From the NCBI GenBank assembly GCA_032622095.1, contig CP136066.1, positions 93,457,319-93,521,318 on the forward strand: DNA of 64,000 bases. Reading direction: 5' to 3'. Below the pieces are notes generated by a model. That model was not told the origin of the DNA. It saw only the letters and a program-made list of their open reading frames with translations, and ran no database searches. Position numbers and translations under genes: made by a program. Shown piece after piece: positions 55,927 to 64,000 of this stretch. Source of the stretch: Siphonodentalium dalli (Eukaryota; Mollusca; Scaphopoda; Gadilida; Siphonodentaliidae). Position 1 is the first letter of the stretch. Each line of letters starts with the position of its first letter.

Positions 55927-56226
55927 AGGATGATCTTATTTCAAACCACACTAGTCCACAAAGTAGTAGCCCTTATGAAAAAATACAATAGTATTACCAT
56001 GGTACTCTTGGGACTTTTATCCTAGTATGTTGTGGTAATTAATACTTCCGTATTATTACACTGAAATTGTGATGTCTATGTCCCATTTTATTATTGTTTC
56101 CAATTGTACAAGTAGTACTTAACTCTCAATCTTCGAAATCATAATTGTTTTTTTTATTTGGTATACTGTGTATATACCTTAATGCACTGCCTGTGAAGGC
56201 GCCTTCGATTGGCAAATAAAGTTATT
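55927..56226 (+). repeat. Duplicated block B, copy 2, ending in a LINE-like tail
   Basis: Matches 54163-54420, then continues to 'gcaaataaagttattctatt' plus ctac, the AATAAAG(TTATTCTATTC) type of tail seen on CR1/L2-like elements. Block B may therefore be retrotransposon 3'UTR. Confidence 0.75.
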
Positions 56227-56474
56227 CTATTCTACTATAGTATCCCATGGTATACCATAGTATACTACAGTATTACTATAGTATGACATAATATGCAACA
56301 TTTATAGTACTCCTGTGACTTTTACTATAGTATGCTGTGGTAATACTTAGTATACCAGTATACCATAGTACATGTACACTACAGTATAACTATAGAGTTG
56401 TACTGAAATAATATGCAGCAATCATAGTACTCCTGGGACTTTTACTACAGTATGTTGTGGCAATACTGTAGTAC
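56227..56474. repeat. ACTATAGTA-rich low-complexity tract
   Basis: Many short inverted 'actatagta', 'ccatagtata' and 'accatggtat' motifs. No gene. The tract resumes at 57500, after the hAT-like insertion. Confidence 0.7.
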
Positions 56475-56479
56475 ACCAT

Positions 56480-57499
56480 CAGGGCCTGATCCAGGTTTTA
56501 TTTGGGGACACCTCCTGATGACAGACGGTCATCGCCGACTGCCGAAGGCAGTAGCCGGAGAGAGTATGATAGGGGTGGCCCCTCTCATTGGGCAGTCCGG
56601 GAATTTTTTTGAAATTTCAATGCTCTGAGAGTGATCTTGGGCATATCTGAAGGATGATTTTCATTTTTTAACCAAAGATAATTTTATACTTTCAGTAGCT
56701 ATTAATATGACAAGAGTCACTTAAGCTAGAAAACAAAATTCATTTAATACATGAACTCAATTTATATTTATACACAAAAGAAAGACACAATGAATTAAAC
56801 AGAATTAAACAAACACACATAATGATAACAGATTAATATATTATCATAATAATGCATTATATAATCTAATAATGTATAATATGCCCCACTGTATGACTGA
56901 GATGAAAAAGATAGAATGAACAGTCCTGCAACATTTTTCATTATTTCTTATTTCTAGGTTTGTAGTTAAACACTCTCAAAATTATGTTGTGTTGTTCTAT
57001 TTGTTTCCAATTGATACACCGGTATATGTTAGGGCCCTAGTAATTAGAACTAATCTCTACGTTAATTATTCATTTGGTATTATGAGATCCCACCTGATAA
57101 CCAGGTTGATTTGATCAAATTGTCACTGTTCCTATACTGTATTGTGTAATTTCGCTTTAATTTTATTGAAATACTAAAGTCTGAAGGCTGAATGGTAACA
57201 AACCTGAACTATTTGAAGTTTTCACAGATGAAAGCTAGATAGAACCAAACATACTTTACAGTATGATTCCAACTGTTAAACTTAAATCTTTTTGTAAACT
57301 TAAATGTCTTATGTCAATATATATAAATACATAAATGCTGTGTATCTTGTTATAATATGAATTGGGAACTGAATTTTTTTTTTTTTTTTTAAACATTTTT
57401 TTTTGTTTTTTTTTTTTGCCTTCAATTTGTTTGGGCGCCCAAACTCAATGACCCCAAACCCGGTATACGGGAGTCGAAAACGGGCTGGGTCAGGCCCTG
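56480..57499. mobile_element. hAT-like non-autonomous element, 1020 bp
   Basis: CAGGGCCTGATCCAG at the left and CTGGGTCAGGCCCTG at the right are inverted with one mismatch. ACCAT on both sides (56475-56479 and 57500-57504) gives a 5-bp target duplication. The ends fit hAT, whose usual duplication is 8 bp; 5-bp variants are known. Interior A+T-rich, T-runs at 57372-57415, no transposase. Confidence 0.8.
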
Positions 57500-57504
57500 A
57501 CCAT

Positions 57505-58014
57505 GGTATCTAGTATTACTTAGACATTCCAATTTTCCGCATTCCTAAATGCTCTATTGACTGTAACATATGAAATTATTCGAAGTTGACACTTTCATTA
57601 CTATTGTATTTTTTTGTACAAAGCTCAAAACACCAAACATCCACTATATACTATTGAGTGACAAATAACAGTATAGGGTGGAATAGCAGTATTTAAAAAA
57701 AAAAAATTAACAGCCCAGGGCACAACAGTACTGGTGTAACAGTTTACCCCCTTCCCCCGCACATATTTTCACCTAAATTTATTTTACCTTAACATGTAGT
57801 AAATTGTAGTTGCCAGTTAGTCACATTTTATCATTCTATGTGACTCAGAAAAACTGTCATTGGTGACAATGAAGCATGATTTCTTCAGCAGAAGCATTAC
57901 AGTTCAGAATTTTCTTCACCTACACTGAAATACATTATTAAAGAATAGGTACAAACTAATTACCTGGCATTACTGGCTAATTACTATTTTTCTGCTTTAC
58001 AGATTTTTTTGACC
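57505..58014. other. No gene; fragment of the GTACAGG MITE family
   Basis: 'actattgagtgacaaataac' and 'gtatagggtggaatagcagt' at 57645-57690 resemble the end of the MITE at 53755-54144. Nothing else recognised. Confidence 0.5.
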
Positions 58015-60100
58015 TTTTTAGCTCAACTTTACTTTGTAAAGTTTGAGCTATTGCCATGGCTTGGTATCCATCATCCGTGTGTGTGTCCGTGTGTGATGCG
58101 TCAACAATTTCCATTAGCACAGGCTACAGGTCATACCTTTGGTCGGATCATTATAAAATTTGTCATGGCTGTTGACATTGACATGTAGATGGGAACGAGT
58201 CATTTTGGGTTCATTCGGGAAAAAAACATGGCCGCCTGTGGCCATCTTGTATTTCAATATTCAATCCATTAGCACGGGCTACAGGTCGTACTGTTCGTCT
58301 GATCATCATGAAATTTGTCATGGATGTTAATATTGACATGTAGAGGGGAAACGGGTAATTCTGGGGTTGTTCGGCCAAAAAACATGTCCACCGGCAGCCA
58401 TCTTAGATTTTACTCTTTGCATGACTAAATTCTTTGGTACGGCCTACAGGTCGTACCTTTGGTCGGATTATGATAAATTTTGTCATGGATGTTAACGATG
58501 ACATGTAGATGGTAACGAGTCATTTTGGGGTCATTCGGCAAAAAAACATGGCCGCCAGCAGCCATTTTGGATTTTACTCTTTGTATGACTAAATCCTTTA
58601 GCACGGGCTACAGGTCCTACTTTTAGTCTGATCATCATAAAATTTGTCAAGAATGTTAATAATGGCATGTAGATGGGAACGAGTCATTTTGGGGTCATTC
58701 GGCCCAAAAACATGGCCGCCAGCAGCCATCTTGGATTTTACTCTTTGTATGACTAAATCCTTTAGCACGGGCTACAGGTCGTACCTTTAGTCTGATCATC
58801 ATAAAATTTGTCATGGCTGTTGAAATTGGAATGTAGATGGGAACGAACCATTTTGGGGTCATTCGGGCAAAAAACATGGCCGCCAGTGGCCATCTTGGAT
58901 TTCAAAATTTAATCCATTAGCACGGGCCACAGGTCGTACTGTTCGTCTGATCATCATGAAATTTGTCATGGATGATAATATTGACATGTAGATGGGAACG
59001 AGTAATTTTGGGGTCATTCGGCCAAAAAACATGGCCGCCAGCACTTATCTTGGATTTTACTCTTTGTATGACTAAATTCTTTAGCACGGGCTGCAGGTCG
59101 TACCTTTAGTCTGATCATCATAAAATTTGTCATGGATATTAACAATGACATGTAGGTAGATGGGAACGAGTAATTTTGGGGTCATTCGGCCAAAACACAT
59201 GGTCGCCAGCTTTCATCTTGGATTTTACTCTTTGTATGACTAAATCCTTTAGCACGGGCTACAGGTCCTACTTTTAGTCTGATCATCATAAAATTTGTCA
59301 AGAATGTTAATAATTACATATAGATGGGAGCGAGTCATTTTGGGGCAATTCGGCCAAAAAACATGGCCGCCAGCAGCCATCTTGGATTTTACTCTTTGTA
59401 TGACTAAATCCTTTAGCACGGGCTACAGATGGTACCTTTAGTCTGATCATCATAAAATTTGTCATGGCTGGTGAAATTGGAATGTAGATGGGAACGAGCC
59501 ATTTTGGGGTCATTTATTAAAAACATGGCCGCCAGTGGCCATCTTGGATTTCAAAATTCAATCCATTAGCACGGGCTACAGGTCGTACTGTTCATCTGAT
59601 CATCATGACATTTGTCGTGGGTGTTAATATTGACTTGTAGATGGGAACGAGTAATTTTGGGGTCATTCGGCCAAAAAACATGGCCGCTGCGGCAGCCATC
59701 TTAGATTTTACTCTTTGTATGACTAAATCCTTTAGCACAGGCTACAGGTCGTACCTTTAGTCTGATCATCATAAAATTTGTCATGGCTGTTGAAATTGAC
59801 ATGTAGATGGGAACGTGTCATTTTGGGGTTATTCGGCATTAAAACATGGCTGCCAGCGGCCATTTTGGATTCTACTCTTTGCATGACTAAAGCTATCAAA
59901 TGTTTTTGAATTGTTGGAAAACATAGCCACCAGCAACCATCTTAGATTTTACTTTTATATACATGTATATATATATCTTTTCATGTTGATAAACTAGTAT
60001 TAGACATTCAACTTTCCACATTCCTAATCACTCCATCGACAGTAACACATTAAATTATTCCCTTTCCAAGTTGAGCTACAGTGTCATTGACACTTTCATT
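58015..60100 (+). mobile_element. H2 element, complete, about a dozen core units
   Basis: The 5' end TTTTTAGCTCAACTTTAC folds on GTAAAGTTTGAGCT, followed by 'attgccatggcttggtatcc' and a short 'gtgtgtccgtgtgtg'. Tandem units of about 153-165 bp run to 59900; each has 'agcacgggctacaggtcgta', 'gtagatgggaacgagt', 'aacatggccgcc' and 'agccatcttggatttt'. The 3' end: AAGTTGAGCT (60068-60077), palindrome AGTGTCATTGACACT (60080-60094), CTTTCATT (60093-60100). It is the best reference copy of H2. Minus ORFs of 60-68 codons recur unit by unit and are not genes. Confidence 0.85.
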
Positions 60101-60460
60101 TGGATATAGGGTCAGTTGGGAAAAAAAATTAAAATGCTTAAATATTTGTGTTTACATTACTCTGTCACTTACAGAGAATAGTTTTCATGCATGTATATCA
60201 CAACATTCACATCCAGTACTATTATTTGGCCATAACTATTATTTGAAACCTCTATTGCTCAGATTATTGAATAATATTGGGAAAACAATCTTCTTCTTTT
60301 TATGTAATGATGAGCTATTGAAACATCTCCATCTTTTTTCCTTTTCAGCTAAGTAATATAGTAGTCTTGATTTAGGGACTGTAGGATACAAGTATATAAA
60401 TGATAAGGAGCTCTTGATGGAGATGTTTTAAGAGCTTGTTATCATTTATATGTTGCCTTG
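60101..60460. other. No gene recognised
   Basis: Unique-looking A+T-rich spacer between H2 and H4 copies; the 91-codon ORF at 60081 starts inside the H2 end and has no domain. Confidence 0.4.
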
Positions 60461-61387
60461 TTTTTGTCCGCCGACCCAACGGGTTCGGAGGACTATTATA
60501 ATCAGCACGTCCGTCCGTGTGTCCGTCCGTGAGTCCGAGGTTTCCGGATGATAACTTTAGTTAGAGTGAACCAAATTAAATTAAATTTGGTATGTGGGTT
60601 TACTAGCAGAAAAGACAGGTCAAATTCGAATTCTGGTTCCGTCGGCCAATTTTCACCAGAATTATGCCCCTTTTTGTCCCCCGAAATTTTTTTTTCGGGG
60701 GACTATTAAAATAGCCGGTGTTCGTCCGTGTGTCCGTGTGTCCGGAATGTTTCCGGATGATAACTTTAGTTTCAGTTATTAGATCAAAAGCAAATTTCAT
60801 AGGTGAGTTTATCAGACCAAAATAAAGGTCAAGTTCGAATATGGGTTTGCTAAGCCCATTTTTGCGAGAGTTATGGCCCTTTTTTGACTTAGAAAACCCC
60901 TGAAAGTTGGTTTCCGGATGATAACTTTAGTAGAGTTAATCGCATTCAAACCAAATTTGGTATATTACTTTCTCCCAGCAAAACACAGGTCAAGTTCGAA
61001 CTTGGGTTCTGCCCGACCATTTTTGGCAGAGTTATGCCCCTTTTTCGACAGAAAATTCAGTTTTTCTTCTGTTTTTTTAGTTTCCGGATGATAACTTGAT
61101 TTTGGATTGTTTATATGCAAAACCCGTTTTTTTGTGGATTACTTATATCAAAATACAGCTCAAGTTCGAATTTCGGTGTAATCCGATAAATTTTGTGAGA
61201 GTTATGGCCCTTTTTTGTCCGCCGACCAGACATATAAAACCCCAAAAGTTGGTGTCCGGATGATAACTTTAGTAGAGTTAATCAGATTTAAACCAAATTT
61301 GGTATGTGTCTTTCTCCCAGCAAAACACAGGTCAAGTTCGAATTCGGGTTCCGCCCGCCAATTTTCACCAGAGTTAATATGTCCATT
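60461..61387 (+). mobile_element. H4 composite: successive 5' ends, no 3' end
   Basis: A 5' hairpin GTCCGCCGA..TTCGGAGGAC is at 60466-60494 and a second, GTCCCCCGAA..TTCGGGGGAC, at 60675-60703. A partial leader (GTCCGCCGACC) is at about 61217. Each follows 'gcccctttttt' and precedes 'gtccgtccgtg' or 'gtccgtgtgtccg'. Core units start with 'tttccggatgataactttag'. The array runs into an H1 5' end at 61388 without an H4 3' end. Confidence 0.75.
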
Positions 61388-63033
61388 TTTATGTTTACCC
61401 ATACCATAGTATGGTAAACATAGTGTCGTTGCCCGGATTGACCACTCGTCGTTCGTCCGTCTGTCTGTCTGTCCGTCTGTCTGTAGACACTTTACGAGTA
61501 ATGCGATAACTCAAACATTTTCTATCCAATCGAAACCAAATTTTGTATATGGGTTTCTCAGCCCAAAATACAGATCGAGTTCGAATTTGGGTTTGATCCG
61601 AGATTTTGTTACAGAGTTATGGCCCTTTTTCAACTTAGAATTCACGCATTCTGCCATAACTCAAACATTTTTTTATCTGATTGGAACCAAATTTGGTATG
61701 TGAGTTTCACAGCCCAAAATACAGATCGAGTTCGAATATGGGTTTGATCCGATTAATTTTAAAGGAGTTATGACCCTTTTTCGAAGAAAAAAAAAATCAA
61801 TTTAAAAAAAAATTTACTTTTAACTTTTATAACAATAATATTTTACCCATACCATAGTATGGTAAACATAGTGTCGTTGCCCGGATTGACCACTTGTCGT
61901 TCGTCCGTCTGTCTGTCTGTCCGTCTGTCTGTCTGTCCGTAGACACTTTACGAGTAATGCGATAACTCAAACATTTTCTATCCAATCGAAACCAAATTTT
62001 GTATATGGGTTTCTCAAGTTCGAATATGGGTTTGATCCGATTAATTTTAAAGGAGTTATGACCCTTTTTCGAAGAAAAAAAAAAAAAAAAAAATTCAATT
62101 TAAAAAAAAAATTACTTTAACTTTTATAATAATAATAAAAAAAATGTCATTGACATTGTCATTTGTTTTCATTTAGATATTGATGATTATGATAAAAGTT
62201 GATAAAAAGATTTCCAATGTGTCCGTTTAATTTTTTTAAATAATTAAAAAGTTTTTAAGTTAAAAAAATTTGAAAAACTAACACCATTATAACTCTGCCA
62301 AGGGTACCCCGAATCACCACACCAAATTTGATTAAATCGGTCCAAAATCTTGTGTTATGTACTGGTAAATCTGTTTGGAGCAACATTAAAATCCAATTCA
62401 CCAATTGCCTTTGGACTACTTAGCTATTGATAAGGCTATATTATTTTCTGATGTCTCTTATGCCAATGTGCAAATAATCTGATAAAGAAGGCTATGGTAT
62501 CTAATTTAAAATAAAGATTCAACAATAAACATCACATGATATTAACAGTAGACATCTCTGCTGCAGAGTTATATCTTCAGATGGTCTGATATCATTATAA
62601 TTGACATCAGACATCAGAGGTCAGTGTTCAACATAAACAATTCCTGTGATATTTTGACAGCTCTGCTATATAATTGATATTAATGGGTCAGTGGTGAGGT
62701 TGCTTATCTGTATACTAGGACACATTATTATTGTAAACTTAAATTGGACTCTCTTAACCCAAGTATTCCATGTCCAGGTCACACCTACACATTTAACCCA
62801 CGGGCTTGCTGGCTGTGGCGGTTTAGCATTACAGATCCTGTACCAGTGCATTCTCTTACATAAATGCCAGTGACCCATAAATTCCAATAATTTGTGTTAT
62901 GTACATTTGTCTATAATAGTACATAACAGTATACTCTATAATTCAACACCAAAATTCTCATTTATCCGATCATGTTAAATTTTTATCGCCAAGGGATGGG
63001 TTAACATCTGCCGATCGTGATCGGCCTCTCGTT
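61388..63033 (+). mobile_element. H1 element copy 5, two 5' ends and one 3' end
   Basis: H1 5' hairpins are at about 61390-61420 and 61845-61872, each followed by 'gtgtcgttgcccggattgac' and a CTGTCTGT tract. The second has a shortened core. The body at 62281-62470 matches copy 4. The 3' end: GGGATGGGTTAACAT arm, palindrome GCCGATCGTGATCGGC (63010-63025), CTCTCGTT (63026-63033). Confidence 0.8.
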
Positions 63034-63204
63034 TACTTAGAATTTTTGCCAATTTGAGGTTTCCGGATGATAAGTTTAGTAAATGTGTACTGAATGAAAT
63101 TAAATTTGGTATGTAGGTTTACTAGCACTAAAGACAGGTTTTTATGCGCAAACAACGGTCGTATCAAGCCGACGCTTAGAGGCGGACATGACCTTTTATT
63201 AATC
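63034..63204 (+). repeat. H4 core fragment
   Basis: 'gaggtttccggatgataagt' and 'aaatttggtatgtaggtttactag' (cut: aaatttggtatgtaggttt) match the H4 unit at 60538-60620. The fragment directly follows the H1 3' end, so H1 copy 5 may have inserted into the H4 array. At 63140-63200 nothing is recognised. Confidence 0.65.
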
Positions 63205-63430
63205 TTTTCTTTACTAAATGGTCTCTCCCATTCAGTTATAATGTATGCATTGAAATAGTCTATTATTCATGTGGATGGATATTATTGACAAATAAACAGA
63301 CAACAGATAATACAAGTACATCAGGATTCCTATTAATTGGTGGGAATTGTTCAGATAATAAATTCAACAAATGATCTATGGTGTTTGTTGAACTTAATAT
63401 CTGAATATTTTCTAAGGGAACTACTCCTCA
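63205..63430. mobile_element. piggyBac-like MITE (PB1), right end diverged
   Basis: 'ttaatcttttctttactaaa' at the left is a decayed PB1 end. The interior has 'tctcccattcagttataatg', 'ttcagataataaattcaaca' and 'atatctgaatattttctaag'. Confidence 0.65.
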
Positions 63431-63433
63431 ATG

Positions 63434-64000
63434 ATTATTAGCTCAACTTTACTTTGTAAAGTTTGAGCTATTGCCATGGCTTGGTATCCGTCGTGCGTGT
63501 ATGTGTGTGTGTGAGTGATTCGTCAACAATTTCCTTTAGCACGGGCTACAGGTCATACCTTTGGTCGGTTCATTATAAAATTTGTCATAGCTGTTGACAT
63601 TGACATGTAGATGGGAACGAGTCATTTTGGGGTCATTCAGGAAAAAAAACATGGCCACCAGCAGCCATCATGGATTTCAAAATTCAATCCATTAGCACGG
63701 GCGACAGGTCCTACTGTTCGTTTGATCATCATGAAATTTGTAATGGATGTTAATATTGACATGTAGATGGGAACGAGTAATTTTGGGGTCCTTCGGCCAT
63801 AAAACATGGCTGCCAGCAGCCATCTTGGATTTTACTCTTTGTATGACTAAATTCTTTGACACAAGTTACAGGTCGTATCTTTGATTGGATCATCATGAAA
63901 TTTGTCATGGATGTTAACATTGACATGTAAATGGGAACGAGTCATTTTGTGGTCATTCGGCAAAAAAACATGGCTGCCAGCAGCCATCTTGGATTAAAAA
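63434..64000 (+). mobile_element. H2 element, 5' part, cut by window end
   Basis: 'ttagctcaactttactttgt' with 'aaagtttgagctattgccat' is the complete 5' hairpin, then 'cgtcaacaatttcctttagc' and three core units. The copy continues past 64000. Confidence 0.85.

Noticed and set aside
58695-59513. Series of 60-68-codon minus ORFs with similar sequence
   Set aside because: Each is the translation of one H2 core unit; periodicity comes from the repeat.
60081-60356. 91-codon ORF as a missing TTC9 exon
   Set aside because: Starts inside the H2 3' end and has no TPR pattern.

Overview
This is a eukaryotic window, A+T-rich, with very little host coding sequence and a very heavy load of transposable elements. 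Two host genes are recognisable from their proteins: TMEM267 (two coding exons, + strand, 7.9-15.2 kb) and the first coding exon of a TTC9-family TPR gene (+ strand, 48.5 kb). Both are ordinary metazoan genes. The repeats are families with a short leader, a CGTCCGTC-rich tract and tandem cores of about 150-170 bp. They resemble the pearl/HINE (Helentron-associated) elements described in bivalve molluscs, so a bivalve or other mollusc is the best guess; the species cannot be read from the window.

Layout. 0-7.9 kb: pearl-like copies (families called H1, H2, H3 here), a hAT MITE and a hAT transposase relic upstream of TMEM267. 7.9-15.2 kb: TMEM267. Its single 6.6-kb intron holds an inverted H1 copy, a 2-kb TTAA-flanked element with a THAP-like start, an H2 copy, and a GC-rich hAT MITE inserted in that H2 copy. 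15.2-23.5 kb: small MITEs (piggyBac-like, mariner-like), H1 and H4 copies, a minisatellite, and a piggyBac-like MITE nested in an older foldback. 23.6-28.84 kb: a 5.2-kb foldback element with 2.3-2.9-kb inverted arms, nearly identical in their outer parts and filled inside with a degenerate 42-bp minisatellite. 30-43.6 kb: a repeat studded with AAGGTCA half-sites, hAT and mariner MITEs, H2 relics, an H5 copy and a 165-bp tandem array.

45.5-47.6 kb: a 5'-truncated jockey/CR1-type reverse transcriptase. 48.5 kb: TTC9 exon 1. 48.9-56.2 kb: a duplicated repeat block whose first copy was split by a TA-flanked MITE and then by a 4.6-kb CR1/L2-like retrotransposon (SGNH-like fragment, PHD-finger ORF1, broken endonuclease/RT ORF2). 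56.5-57.5 kb: a hAT-like element. 58-64 kb: long H2, H4 and H1 arrays.

The main result is structural. Families H1, H2, H4 and H5 differ in sequence but share one architecture. Each has a 5' terminal hairpin whose arm recurs inverted near the 3' end (an asymmetric terminal inverted repeat). That repeat is followed by a second hairpin in H1, H2 and H5 (only a weak stem in H4) and a terminal octamer fitting CTYTYRTT. Between the ends lie tandem units of about nucleosome length that seem to be exchanged between families. The host genes do not obviously work together; the relationships visible here are insertions and nesting among mobile elements.
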